DNA of 64,000 bases. Source: Bacteroidales bacterium. Lineage in GTDB: Bacteria; Bacteroidota; Bacteroidia; Bacteroidales; F082. Position 1 is the first letter of the stretch, and each line of letters starts with the position of its first letter. Below are positions 18,741 to 28,958 of the stretch, piece after piece. Position numbers and translations under genes: made by a program. Where the stretch lies: NCBI GenBank assembly GCA_030690365.1, contig JAUYGX010000140.1, forward strand, positions 35,174 through 99,173, in the 5' to 3' direction. The notes beneath the pieces are model-generated. The model saw only the letters and a program-made list of their open reading frames with translations, had not been told where the DNA came from and ran no database searches.

Positions 18741-20777
18741 ATGAAAAAATTGCTTCTACTTGCATTCCTCTTACAGTTGGGATGGCTAAGGGCACAAGTA
18801 ACCTCCGTACAAACGGATACCATTACTTTTCACGAAGTCGTTATTGTGGCTCAACGGAGTTCCGAAAAGCATTACACAAGCCTCTCGGCGATCTCGCTGT
18901 TGCAAGAGAAACAAATCAGGCAATTATCACCTGCCACCCTACCCGAAGCCATGGAACGAATGCCGGGCGTTTGGATGCAACGAACCAATCTGGGAGGTGG
19001 CTCTCCTTTTATTCGTGGACTTACCGGATATCAGACGCTTATCCTCATCGATGGCATCAGGCTAAACAACGCTACCTTTCGCTCTGGCCCAAACCAGTAT
19101 CTCAACACCGTTGATCCGTTGATGTGCAGTAGAATCGAGGTGATGAGGGGTTCAGGGTCTGTTCAATATGGCTCCGATGCCATTGGTGGCACCGTTTACA
19201 TTCAAACCATTGAACCAAAATATTCAAACCAAAAGCCCCGCATCACAGGATTGGTTTTTGGAAAATGGATGAGCGACAACATGGAAAAAATTACACGTGC
19301 GCAGGTGGACTTTTCTTCTAACAAGGTAGCACTGGTATCGGGATTCTCAATCAAAAAATTTGGCGACATACACCCGGGTAAACAGGGTAAAGTGCTGATT
19401 CCAACCGGCTACAGCGATTATTCCGGCGATCTCAAGTTGAAGATAAAACTTGATCATTCCAAAGAAATGATCTTTGCCCTTCAGCATAATATTCAGCAAG
19501 ATGTCCCCCTTTATCACCAGATTCAATCCGGGGCATTTTCTTTGTACAGTTTCGACCCCCAGCAACGTAGTATGGCCTATTTAAAATTCAAAATGTACAC
19601 CAGCCAACCATTGTTTTCACAAATCAATGCCACACTTTCCGTTCAGTATTCGTTTGAACAACGAAATATGAGAAAATCAAACGCCAACCACACAGCGGTG
19701 GAAAAAGACGGCATTACTACTACGGGGTTCATTCTGGAGAATATATCTTCGTTGTCGGAAAAATGGACCGCCACCACTGGTGTTGAGACCTATTACGACC
19801 ATGTCGCCAGTTCTGCTTCTACAATCATAACTGACGGCGTTTCTCAGGAATCGGAACGAGGATTGTATCCCGATAATTCTTCCATGTTGAGTACTTCCCT
19901 GTTTACCATTCATAAAATTGAACAGGGACGGTTAACCATTCAAACCGGAGCCAGGTATAATTTTATAGAACTGGTGGTGGACGATCCCCTATTTGGCAGG
20001 TCCCACATTACCCCCAATGCTTTGGTGGGTTTGCTAAGTGCCGGGTGGGCATTAAGTCCGTTATTCAGGATTTCGGTCTCTGCCAATACGGCTTATCGCG
20101 CACCCAATATCAGCGATGTATCCAGTTTTGGAATAGCCGATTTCAGGTATGAAGTTCCTAATTTTGGATTAAAACCGGAGAAGGCTTTTAACATGGAACT
20201 GGGGTTTCAGTTTAAGAGAGAAGGGTGGTTTGCTTCCTTATTTTTATACCGAAATTTACTTACCGACCTGATCGACAATGTAAAGACTACCTATATGGGG
20301 CAGGATTCCATTGATGGCATCCAGGTTTATCATCGGGAGAATATTCACCGGGCTATTATCAGAGGTGCGGAAGCAGAGTTGACACATGTTTTTTCCAGTA
20401 AACTGTCAGCCAGGGCCTATGCAATCTATACCTATGGTTTCAACTCTGAAAATAATGAGCCGATAAGACGAATACCTCCGTTCAATGGCTACGTTGGTGG
20501 TATTTATCGTCCCTTTCGTCAATTGAGTTTTGATGCAGGGATTATGTTTGCCTCCAGCCAAAACCGGTTGAGCCATGGTGATATTGACGACGACCGGATT
20601 GCTGATGGGGGGACGCCCGGCTGGACTTCAGTACATATTGAAAGTCATTTTGAATGGAAGATGCTGAAATTCAATACCGGACTTGAGAATATTCTCAATA
20701 CATTGTATCGGGTACACGGTTCAGGAGTGGATGCCCCGGGAAGAAGGTTCTGGGTTTCACTTACCATTGGCTTTTAA
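18741..20777 (+). CDS. TonB-dependent receptor
   Basis: A 678-residue outer-membrane receptor without the N-terminal domain of SusC. The signal peptide ends near LRAQ. The plug domain (about 45-150) has MPGVWMQRTNLGGGSPFIRGL, LIDGIRLNNATFRSGPNQYL and the GSGSVQYGSDAIGGTV turn. The barrel ends with RRFWVSLTIGF, an aromatic terminal strand. It most resembles siderophore, cobalamin or metal-type receptors. Being 12 bp after the phosphoesterase gene, it may import the released product or a metal cofactor; this is inference. Confidence 0.92.
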   Translation: MKKLLLLAFLLQLGWLRAQVTSVQTDTITFHEVVIVAQRSSEKHYTSLSAISLLQEKQIRQLSPATLPEAMERMPGVWMQRTNLGGGSPFIRGLTGYQTLILIDGIRLNNATFRSGPNQYLNTVDPLMCSRIEVMRGSGSVQYGSDAIGGTVYIQTIEPKYSNQKPRITGLVFGKWMSDNMEKITRAQVDFSSNKVALVSGFSIKKFGDIHPGKQGKVLIPTGYSDYSGDLKLKIKLDHSKEMIFALQHNIQQDVPLYHQIQSGAFSLYSFDPQQRSMAYLKFKMYTSQPLFSQINATLSVQYSFEQRNMRKSNANHTAVEKDGITTTGFILENISSLSEKWTATTGVETYYDHVASSASTIITDGVSQESERGLYPDNSSMLSTSLFTIHKIEQGRLTIQTGARYNFIELVVDDPLFGRSHITPNALVGLLSAGWALSPLFRISVSANTAYRAPNISDVSSFGIADFRYEVPNFGLKPEKAFNMELGFQFKREGWFASLFLYRNLLTDLIDNVKTTYMGQDSIDGIQVYHRENIHRAIIRGAEAELTHVFSSKLSARAYAIYTYGFNSENNEPIRRIPPFNGYVGGIYRPFRQLSFDAGIMFASSQNRLSHGDIDDDRIADGGTPGWTSVHIESHFEWKMLKFNTGLENILNTLYRVHGSGVDAPGRRFWVSLTIGF

Positions 20778-20854
20778 TACAACCTTAATCCTCACTTTAT
20801 ATACAATTAACACAAATACAGGACTTTTGGCTACAACCAACATAAGCCAATTGA

Positions 20855-23527
20855 ATGAAACTATCGCTTAACCACACCCGGGAATTTTCAAAACTACTCC
20901 AAACTGACATTTCAAAATTTACAGAAACACAACGTCTTCGTTTTCCATTACAGGAAACCCTCAAAATGGACCTGCATTGTCATGACTACAACAGTGATGT
21001 ACCCGACGAAATCCTTGGCCGCATTCTCAACGTCCCGGAGACCTGGACTCCCACTGAAACCGTACTTAAAACACTTCAGCAAAACGGATGCAATGCCTTT
21101 ACTATCACCAACCACAACAATGCCCGTTCGTGCTACGAACTGCAAAACAAAGGCGTAGATATTCTTACTGGTGCCGAGTTTAGCTGCACGGTTCCCGATT
21201 TCAAAATTGGTATTCATGTGTTGGCTTACGGCTTCACTCCTGCCCAGGAAACCATGCTTAATAAACTCAGGAAAAATGTGTACGCCTTTCAGGAATATGC
21301 TGTTTCGCATGATATTCCAACGATTTGGGCACACCCACTCTATCACTATAGCCCGAAACACATTCCGGGTATGGCCTTTTTCAATAAAATGTCGCTGGTT
21401 TTTGAACGCTTCGAGGTGATCAACGGGCAACGCGACACCTGGCAAAACCTCTTGGTTAAAAGCTGGATTGAGAGCCTGACACCAGCCGTTTTGGAATCAA
21501 ATTCATACCTTTCGGGGATAAAACCCACTGATTTTTGCCGGCATTCATACCGCAAAACCATGACCGGTGGTTCGGACAGCCACATGGGAATTTTTACCGG
21601 ACTTTCGGGCACCTACCTGCATGTACCTGATCTTGAAGAACGTAAAAAGTCGACACCGGTATCAGAGTTAGCCCTTGAAGCCATAAAAAAAGGGCAAATG
21701 GCTCCTTATGGTTCGCACAACAACAACGAAAAACTCAATATTGCCTTTCTGGATTATGTTTGTCAGATAGCCATTAACCACAAAGATCCGGGATTGCTCC
21801 GGCTGCTTCTTCACAAAGGCAGCAACCAGGACAAAATGCTCGCCCTGGTTATTTCCAACGCTTTCGCTGAATTGCAACAGCACAAAACCACCATGAAATT
21901 TGTGGAATTGTTTCATGACTCGTTTAATGGGGTGGAACCCGGGAACCTGCAACGAATGCTCATCAAAAAACCGTATAAACCGGTATTTGATGAAGCCATG
22001 AAAATCGCAAAAGCAAAAAACACAAACCCGGGTGAAGCTGCGGCTGTGTACACAAAAAGTGTACAAAACATCGGCGAAGAATTGAACAAATTGTTGTGGA
22101 ACCGGGCAATAAAAAAGATTGAGCATCTGCAACAAGAAAATGACTTTAGTAAATTGTCGCTCAGCCAGTTGCTAAAAGAATTTGAACTACCGGTAGATTT
22201 ACGGACGTATTTATCCAAAAATAATGGCGAAAAAAAAGACAAAAACTTCTCCAACAAGAACCAGCTTTTGAAGTTTCTGGATGGTCTTTCGTTTCCATTT
22301 CTGGCATCAGGTATGTTGCTGGCAGCCAATTTTACCAGCATTAAAGTCCTGTACAATGCACGACCGATGTTAAACGATTTTTCGGATCACTTGCAAAAGT
22401 ACAAACACCCGAAACGGATGCTCTGGTTAACAGATACCTTTGAGGACAAAAACGGAGTATCGATGGTGTTAAAAAGTATGTTGCACCACATTCAACAACG
22501 CGATTTACCCATTGATATATTGGTTTGTTCCGATCATTTAAAATCAGAAAAAAACCTGATTGTGGTGAAACCAGATGCCACTTTTACACTTCCATTTTAC
22601 AGCCAGCAACCCATCAGGATTCCCAATATCAACAAAATAAATGCTATTTTCAAAGAGGGCGAGTACGACCGGGTTATGACCTCTACTGAGCTGCCCATGG
22701 GACTTGTAGCACAATTTCTTAAACACGCCTACCATGTGCCTGCCTATTTCTATCTGCACACCGATTGGATGATGTTTGGAAAAAAAGTGCTACACCTTGA
22801 CAAACCGGGTTCGGACCGGCTAAAGCGCTTTTTAAGAACCTACTACGGCCTGTTCGATTTGGTTTTTGTGCTAAACAAAGATCAAAAAAACTGGCTTTCA
22901 GGTGAAGACATGAAAATCAGCAAAGAAAAAGTGAAACTGACTGCTCATTGGGTGGATGAAATCTATCAAACCACCGATAAAACAATGGTTTCACCTGGAT
23001 CAAAAAACAAGGAGTTGCCCACACTGATGTACGCCGGGCGTATAAGCAAGGAAAAAGGAATCATGGAGCTTCCCGAAATTATCGGTAAAATACGGGAGAA
23101 AATTCCTGATATCAAGGTAATTATCGCGGGTACCGGCCCGGATGAAGATCAATTAAAGCAACTTTTGCCTCAGGCTGATTTCACAGGTTGGCTCGACCAA
23201 AAACAACTCATCGACCACTATGCCAGTGCCGATTTATTGCTCTTACCCAGCCGATTCGATACCTTTAGTTGCGTAGTACTTGAAGCCATGAGTTGCAGTC
23301 TGCCCGTAATTGCCTATAATACCAAAGGCCCGAAGGACATTATTTCCAACGGAATAAACGGGTTTTTGGTAAACGACAAAGAAGACTTCCCGCACCAGGC
23401 AATTTTATACCTTCAAGATGATAGTTTCCACCAAAAAGTGCGTGCGGCCGCCCTGCATCGTTCTACTGAATATAATGCTGAAAATATTGTAAATCAGCTA
23501 CTCACCGACGTACAACTCACTTTGTAA
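20855..23527 (+). CDS. PHP-domain phosphoesterase fused to GT4 glycosyltransferase
   Basis: An 890-residue two-part enzyme. The N-terminal part (about 35-280) is a PHP metal-dependent hydrolase: MDLHCHDYNSD, TITNHNN and GAEFSC supply metal ligands, and GGSDSHMG is the late motif. A helical linker (about 290-490) follows. The C-terminal part (about 505-890) is a GT4/GT-B glycosyltransferase with MYAGRISKEKG, AGTGPDEDQLK and the nucleotide-binding PSRFDTFSCVVLEAMSCSLPVIA, which includes the family E-x7-E-like helix. It may transfer a sugar and process the phosphorylated product, as in glucosylglycerate-type or trehalose-type synthesis, but the acceptor is unknown. A GH13 gene follows after 10 bp. 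Confidence 0.85.
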   Translation: MKLSLNHTREFSKLLQTDISKFTETQRLRFPLQETLKMDLHCHDYNSDVPDEILGRILNVPETWTPTETVLKTLQQNGCNAFTITNHNNARSCYELQNKGVDILTGAEFSCTVPDFKIGIHVLAYGFTPAQETMLNKLRKNVYAFQEYAVSHDIPTIWAHPLYHYSPKHIPGMAFFNKMSLVFERFEVINGQRDTWQNLLVKSWIESLTPAVLESNSYLSGIKPTDFCRHSYRKTMTGGSDSHMGIFTGLSGTYLHVPDLEERKKSTPVSELALEAIKKGQMAPYGSHNNNEKLNIAFLDYVCQIAINHKDPGLLRLLLHKGSNQDKMLALVISNAFAELQQHKTTMKFVELFHDSFNGVEPGNLQRMLIKKPYKPVFDEAMKIAKAKNTNPGEAAAVYTKSVQNIGEELNKLLWNRAIKKIEHLQQENDFSKLSLSQLLKEFELPVDLRTYLSKNNGEKKDKNFSNKNQLLKFLDGLSFPFLASGMLLAANFTSIKVLYNARPMLNDFSDHLQKYKHPKRMLWLTDTFEDKNGVSMVLKSMLHHIQQRDLPIDILVCSDHLKSEKNLIVVKPDATFTLPFYSQQPIRIPNINKINAIFKEGEYDRVMTSTELPMGLVAQFLKHAYHVPAYFYLHTDWMMFGKKVLHLDKPGSDRLKRFLRTYYGLFDLVFVLNKDQKNWLSGEDMKISKEKVKLTAHWVDEIYQTTDKTMVSPGSKNKELPTLMYAGRISKEKGIMELPEIIGKIREKIPDIKVIIAGTGPDEDQLKQLLPQADFTGWLDQKQLIDHYASADLLLLPSRFDTFSCVVLEAMSCSLPVIAYNTKGPKDIISNGINGFLVNDKEDFPHQAILYLQDDSFHQKVRAAALHRSTEYNAENIVNQLLTDVQLTL

Positions 23528-23537
23528 ACACCTATTC

Positions 23538-25148
23538 ATGACCGGTAACACTAACAATTGGGTCTGGTGGAAACATGGAGCCATTTATCAAATTTACACA
23601 CGCAGCTTTTTCGATTCAAATGGAGATGGAATAGGCGATTTGTCCGGTGTTACACAAAAGCTGGATTACCTGAAACAGTTAGGCATTTCAGCCATTTGGC
23701 TGACCCCGGTTTTCGAAACACCCAATTTCGATTTTGGATACGATGTGCGTGATTACCAGGAGATAGATCCAACACTTGGTACCATGGAGGATTTCAAGGA
23801 GATGATACATGAAGCCAAAAAGCGGAATATCCGTGTGATTTTGGACATGGTGCTCAACCATACCTCCCACCTGCATTCGTGGTTTCTGGAGTCTAAATCA
23901 TCCCCTGAAAACCCAAAGCGTGACTGGTATATCTGGAAAGATAAGGTAGATGGTGGCCCGCCCAATAACTGGAAAAATGCCTTCGGGGGAAGTGCCTGGG
24001 AATGGGATGCCAAAACCGAACAGTACTACTTCCATTCTTTTTTAAAAGAACAACCCGATCTCAACTGGCGCAACCCGGAAATCCTCGCGATTTTTTCTAA
24101 TATCATGAAATTCTGGTTAAACCTTGGGGTGGATGGCTTTCGCCTGGATGTGATCAACATGATTATCAAGGACAAGAAATTCAGGGACAACCCTACCCGC
24201 TTAAAGCTTCCGTTCTTTCAGGAACAAAAATACAATTTCAATCAGAACAAGTCATTAAAAATTGTGAAGCACCTGCGTAACATTATGAATGAATATCCGG
24301 AAAAATTGCTTGTGGGTGAAATATATACGCTTCCACCCGGAAACACAAATGCCGCTGTAAGCTATTTGGGCAATGGCAACGATTCGCTCCACCTGGCCTT
24401 CGATTTTTCGCTTCTCTTTTCTAAATGGAACGCCCGAGGCTATTACCTCAACCTGAAAAAATGGCATAAACTCATTCCCAGAGAAGGCTGGCCCTGTCAT
24501 GTGCTGTCGAACCACGATCTGCACAGAAGTTTTAACCGGAACGGGTTATTTCTTGAACAGGAAAAAAAAGCGAAAGTAGCCGCAGTGCTTATGCTGACTT
24601 TGCGCGGAACGCCCTTTATTTATTATGGAGAGGAAATTGGCATGGAGAACACACCGGTTCCCAGAAACAAAATCAGCGATCCGCTAGGCTTGAAATTCTG
24701 GCCGCTTTATTCAGGCCGCGACCAAGCCCGCAGGCCCATGTTATGGAACAATACCGTACATGCCGGGTTTTCAACACAGAAACCCTGGCTGCCCGTAAAC
24801 AACCGCTATCAGGAAAAATGTGTTGAATATCAAGCCAAAGATGAAATGTCCATTTATTCCCTTTACAGAAAGCTGTTACGCATCCGTTCGGCAAAAACCT
24901 CACTTACAGAGGGAAGGATGGAATTTCTGGAAAAAGGTCAATCCGGAGTGCTTTCGTATTTAAGACAACATAACGAAGAAAAGATCCTGGTGGTTCTCAA
25001 CTTTACTTCACGAAAAAAAACCATCGCATTGCCCCGAAATACCCATTGGAAAGTACTGCTCAACACATACATCAGTTTCAACGACCGGACACAACACAAT
25101 TTTCTGGTTTTACTGGGCTATGAGGCGGTTGTGTTGCAACAGTTGTAG
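23538..25148 (+). CDS. GH13 alpha-glucosidase/amylase family enzyme
   Basis: Cytoplasmic alpha-glucan hydrolase or transglycosylase (536 residues, no signal peptide). The TIM barrel shows all GH13 regions: DMVLNHTS, GFRLDVINM with nucleophile Asp204, GEIY with acid/base Glu261 and LSNHD with Asp327. The start WWKHGAIYQIYTRSFFDSNGDGIGDL is typical of oligo-1,6-glucosidase, alpha-glucosidase and trehalose-cleaving subfamilies. Region II keeps the 'VINM' sequence seen in alpha-1,4/1,6-glucosidases. It lies in one operon with the PHP-glycosyltransferase, so it may turn over the same glucoside. Confidence 0.93.
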   Translation: MTGNTNNWVWWKHGAIYQIYTRSFFDSNGDGIGDLSGVTQKLDYLKQLGISAIWLTPVFETPNFDFGYDVRDYQEIDPTLGTMEDFKEMIHEAKKRNIRVILDMVLNHTSHLHSWFLESKSSPENPKRDWYIWKDKVDGGPPNNWKNAFGGSAWEWDAKTEQYYFHSFLKEQPDLNWRNPEILAIFSNIMKFWLNLGVDGFRLDVINMIIKDKKFRDNPTRLKLPFFQEQKYNFNQNKSLKIVKHLRNIMNEYPEKLLVGEIYTLPPGNTNAAVSYLGNGNDSLHLAFDFSLLFSKWNARGYYLNLKKWHKLIPREGWPCHVLSNHDLHRSFNRNGLFLEQEKKAKVAAVLMLTLRGTPFIYYGEEIGMENTPVPRNKISDPLGLKFWPLYSGRDQARRPMLWNNTVHAGFSTQKPWLPVNNRYQEKCVEYQAKDEMSIYSLYRKLLRIRSAKTSLTEGRMEFLEKGQSGVLSYLRQHNEEKILVVLNFTSRKKTIALPRNTHWKVLLNTYISFNDRTQHNFLVLLGYEAVVLQQL

Positions 25149-25274
25149 AATCTGAAAAAGTGATGGACCGCAGATTTTTATGATCATTGTGATCGGTTCA
25201 TAATAGTTTATTTCATAAGCTTATCACTCCACTACTCCCTACTTTCCTCTTTTTCACCACTACCAACAAAATAC

Positions 25275-25282
25275 TATATTTG
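25275..25282 (+). promoter_or_regulatory. Probable -7 element for the T9SS cargo gene
   Basis: TATATTTG matches TAnnTTTG and is followed by CATC. It lies 36 bp before the chosen ATG at 25319, which also argues against the TTG start at 25280. A TTTT about 20 bp upstream is the only -33 candidate. Confidence 0.5.
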
Positions 25283-25318
25283 CATCCGGTATTCAATCAA
25301 TCATTTAGTACAATCATC

Positions 25319-28222
25319 ATGCGGATTATATCTTTTATTACCCTATTTTTTGTGTTAATCGGTTCTCTTTCAGCGCAAAGCTATCACGGTGATGCCGGAA
25401 AAGCCATTAAAGGTGCTACGGTAAACGTAGGTGCCATGGCTCTGGACACCATCACCGACTACAGCAACTTTTCAGGGATAAAAACCCCCAACAAAAACTG
25501 GAAAGCACCTGATTTTAAAACCAATCCTGACCGCATCATCTATCAGGAAGCACCTTTATCACAGAGGGCCAATAAACCCGTTAGCCGCGAAATGTCGCCT
25601 GCACCCACCAGGGATTTCCTCTCACTGGAAGACAACCAGCGATCGATACCTCCCGACGTAATGGGCGCTGCCGGTCCCAACCACCTGATGACCACCCTGA
25701 ATACGGAAGTCCGCATACAGGACAAAGAAGGCAATGTGTTGATGACTACCTCTTTAGGAAATTTTTGGAAACCACTTCCCGGCACTTCCGGTACTTTTGA
25801 CCCTAAAATCCTGTACGATCCTTACAACGACCGTTGGATTATGACCACCCCCAGTGGTTCGAATGTGAGTGAATCGAAGTTGTACATTGGTGTAAGCACC
25901 TCGTCGGACCCCATGGGCGACTGGAACTTTTACTGGGTAGATACCGATGCTTCCAATATCGCCTGGTTTGATTATCCCAGCATTGGTTTCAATAAGAAAT
26001 GGATTACTGTAAGTGGAAACATGTTTGGTGGCGATTACTACCGCACGGTGTTTGTTTTTGATAAGATGGCGGCCTACAATGGCGATGAGGACATCAATTT
26101 TACCCGATTTACCACTTACGAAGGATTTACCCTGGTGCCATCGGTTACCTACGATAATGAAACTGAAGATCAGTACCTTATTGCCACCGGTGATGGCGAT
26201 CAAAACGGATACGGATACATCAAGAAATTCAAACTCAGTGGCGAGCTCAACAATCCGGTTTTTGAATACCAGGGCGACATTGGAATACCAGAACCCTGGT
26301 CAGGATGGGGTGGCGATTTTGGTAATTTTCTGCCACAGCTGGGCTCCTCGCAATTGATAAACTCAGTGGACGCGCGCATGGAAACCGTTATTTACCGCAA
26401 CAACAAACTATGGGCGGTACACCATGTGTTTCTTCCGGCAGGAGACCCACAGCGTTGCGCCGTGCAATGGTGGGAGCTTGATACCGATGGAGTAATTCTT
26501 GAACATGGCCGAATTGAGGATCAGTCAAATACATTTTCATTTGCTTTTCCTTCCATCGCGGTAAACGCCAACGAAGATGTTATGATTGGGCACAATGTAT
26601 TTTCAAGTACCCAATATGCCGGCGCAGGATATTCATTTAAAGCCTATTACGACGAACCCAACTCCATGCGGACCTATTACCAGTACAAGGAAGGCGAAGC
26701 GCCATATTACAAAACCTATGGTGGCGACCGCAACCGTTGGGGTGACTATTCGGCCACTTGTGTGGATCCCGAAAACGATATCGACTTCTGGGCTTTACAG
26801 GAATTTGCCATGATACCTCAAGGAGGAGATACCTGGGGAACCTGGTGGGCCATGGTGAAGCCATCCTTTTCTCCGGTAGCCGATTTTACATCGGATGAAA
26901 CCCTTATTCCTACCGGTGAAAGCATCAATTTTACTGACCTTACTATTGGCGTTCCTTCCGAATGGCAATGGGAATTTGAAGGCGGTGTTCCCGCTGTCTC
27001 CAGCGAACAAAATCCTCAAAATATTGTCTATCCAAACGAAGGCACCTTTACTGTTACCCTTACTGTTTCCAATTTGTTGGGAACGGATGTGGTTACCAAA
27101 CAACAGTTTATCACGGTAAGTTCTTCCATCCTTCCTGAAATCAGTTTTTCAGTCGATATTGAGAAAGTTTGTGTCAATCAATCGGTGAGTTTTACCGATT
27201 TTACACTGTATAGTCCCATCCAATGGGAATGGCAATTCGATCCCTCTACCGTTACATTTGTCAATGGAACCGACCAGTACAGCCAAAACCCGGAAGTGGA
27301 ATTCAATGAGGCCAACGTCTATGCGGTTACACTCACCGCCACCAACCTGAACGGATCTTCCACACTGACTGAATTTGATTTGATATCTGCCGGAGGCTAT
27401 CAACCTTGGTTTGCCGAAGATTTTGAATACAATGGCTTTGATAGGAACAACTGGGAAATTGAGAACCCGGACAATAGCAAAACCTGGGAGATATTTTCCA
27501 TTGGAGGCAACAATCCGGGACACATGGCGGCAGGTGTAAATTTCCGCGATTATCCGGCCATCGGGAAACGCGACCGGCTCATCTCCCCTCCTTTTAACCT
27601 GGAAGGAATGACCAATGCCTATCTTGAATTTCAGCATGCTTACACACAAAATACTGCCGTCCCGGCTACCGATTCGCTGATTGTTTACCTGTCGGCTGAT
27701 TGTGGCGAAACCTGGACCCGGTTAAGAGCCATGGGTGAAGACGGTTCAGGTAATTTTGCCACCCACGAACCTACCGCCGATCTTTTCTTCCCGCAAGTGG
27801 CCTCCGATTGGTGTGGTGACGGCTGGGGCAGTGAATGTAACGTCATCGACCTGGGTGCATGGTTGGGAATGTCGAACATTAAAATTGCTTTCGAAACCTA
27901 CAGCTTTTATGGAAATGCCCTCCTCATCGACAACGTAAGCATTTCGCAAACCGTTGGAATTGAGCAAAAACCAGTTATTTCAGAAGTTCAGATTTTCCCG
28001 AATCCGTCCAATGGAATCATCCATGTGTTGGTTCCTGAAAAATCAGGCATCCATCAGGTTGAATTGCTTAACCAAATGGGCACAAAGCTGATCAGCAAAC
28101 CTGTAGGTGGCCCTGGCGAAATTTTATTGAACGAAAGCAGCCAGTATGCACCAGGAATTTATCTCATCAAAACCTCTGGAACCGGGAAATCCTTCACACA
28201 CAAAATTATCATTGTCAGATAA
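25319..28222 (+). CDS. Secreted PKD-domain protein with T9SS type A sorting domain
   Basis: A 967-residue exported protein. The ATG at 25319 is preferred because the signal peptide (MRIISFITLFFVLIGSLSAQ) begins there. Residues about 75-510 form a large domain resembling secreted beta-propeller hydrolase-like modules (Trp/Tyr/Asp-rich) with no catalytic motif that I can name. Two PKD domains follow (PVADFTSD..., then PEISFSVD...), then a jelly-roll-like region (NLEGMTNAYLEFQHAY). It ends with a T9SS type A tail: VQIFPNPSNG, then YAPGIYLIKT and a basic end. It should be secreted through the type IX system and anchored on the surface or released. Confidence 0.88.
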   Translation: MRIISFITLFFVLIGSLSAQSYHGDAGKAIKGATVNVGAMALDTITDYSNFSGIKTPNKNWKAPDFKTNPDRIIYQEAPLSQRANKPVSREMSPAPTRDFLSLEDNQRSIPPDVMGAAGPNHLMTTLNTEVRIQDKEGNVLMTTSLGNFWKPLPGTSGTFDPKILYDPYNDRWIMTTPSGSNVSESKLYIGVSTSSDPMGDWNFYWVDTDASNIAWFDYPSIGFNKKWITVSGNMFGGDYYRTVFVFDKMAAYNGDEDINFTRFTTYEGFTLVPSVTYDNETEDQYLIATGDGDQNGYGYIKKFKLSGELNNPVFEYQGDIGIPEPWSGWGGDFGNFLPQLGSSQLINSVDARMETVIYRNNKLWAVHHVFLPAGDPQRCAVQWWELDTDGVILEHGRIEDQSNTFSFAFPSIAVNANEDVMIGHNVFSSTQYAGAGYSFKAYYDEPNSMRTYYQYKEGEAPYYKTYGGDRNRWGDYSATCVDPENDIDFWALQEFAMIPQGGDTWGTWWAMVKPSFSPVADFTSDETLIPTGESINFTDLTIGVPSEWQWEFEGGVPAVSSEQNPQNIVYPNEGTFTVTLTVSNLLGTDVVTKQQFITVSSSILPEISFSVDIEKVCVNQSVSFTDFTLYSPIQWEWQFDPSTVTFVNGTDQYSQNPEVEFNEANVYAVTLTATNLNGSSTLTEFDLISAGGYQPWFAEDFEYNGFDRNNWEIENPDNSKTWEIFSIGGNNPGHMAAGVNFRDYPAIGKRDRLISPPFNLEGMTNAYLEFQHAYTQNTAVPATDSLIVYLSADCGETWTRLRAMGEDGSGNFATHEPTADLFFPQVASDWCGDGWGSECNVIDLGAWLGMSNIKIAFETYSFYGNALLIDNVSISQTVGIEQKPVISEVQIFPNPSNGIIHVLVPEKSGIHQVELLNQMGTKLISKPVGGPGEILLNESSQYAPGIYLIKTSGTGKSFTHKIIIVR

Positions 28223-28239
28223 TTCCATTTGTTGTCGTT

Positions 28240-28950
28240 ATGAATTTATTTTACACACCTCAACTTCAAAAACCGCAGTTTAAACTGGATGAAGAAGAGT
28301 CGAAGCACCTGATTCGGGTGTTACGAAAACAGATTGGTGATGTGATAACCACTACCGACGGAAAGGGTAAGTTTTATGAGTGTGAGATCATTGTTGGCAA
28401 TGCAAAAGGATGTATGGTTGAGGTTAAGAGCGAAAGAAATGGGGATGACACCAGGAACTTCCTCATCCATCTGGCAGTAGCTCCCACCAAAAACATCAAC
28501 CGTTTTGAGTGGTTTCTGGAAAAAGCCACCGAAATGGGTGTAGACAGCCTCACCCCCATCATCACATTTCACTCGGAGAGGCGTGATGTAAAGCCCGACC
28601 GACTTGAAAAGGTACTGGTGGCAGCCATGAAACAATCGCTAAAAAGCCAGCTTCCTGAATTGCATGATGCTGTGAAATTTAATCAATTCATCCAAAAACC
28701 CTTTGATGGCGATAAGTTTATTGCTTTTATCGATCGGGAGGTAACCCGCGAACTTGCCAGCCTTTGTAAACCAAACAAAAATACCCTGGTGCTGATTGGC
28801 CCTGAAGGCGATTTCAGCCATGAAGAAGTAGAAGCAGCCAAACAACAGGGATTTATTCCGGTTAAACTGGGACCTGCCAGACTAAGGACCGAAACTGCCG
28901 GCGTAGCAGCTTGTCATACCATTCACGTAATCAACCTCTTGAACACATAA
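28240..28950 (+). CDS. rsmE: 16S rRNA (uracil-1498-N3)-methyltransferase RsmE
   Basis: SPOUT-class methyltransferase of 236 residues. The N-terminal PUA-like domain has ESKHLIRVLR, and the C-terminal knot carries the AdoMet-binding LVLIGPEGDFSHEEV and LGPARLRTETA motifs that define RsmE. It methylates U1498 of 16S rRNA in the 30S decoding region. It stands 17 bp after the T9SS cargo gene and 8 bp before the DUF4159 gene. Confidence 0.97.
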   Translation: MNLFYTPQLQKPQFKLDEEESKHLIRVLRKQIGDVITTTDGKGKFYECEIIVGNAKGCMVEVKSERNGDDTRNFLIHLAVAPTKNINRFEWFLEKATEMGVDSLTPIITFHSERRDVKPDRLEKVLVAAMKQSLKSQLPELHDAVKFNQFIQKPFDGDKFIAFIDREVTRELASLCKPNKNTLVLIGPEGDFSHEEVEAAKQQGFIPVKLGPARLRTETAGVAACHTIHVINLLNT

Positions 28951-28958
28951 ACCAGCAA

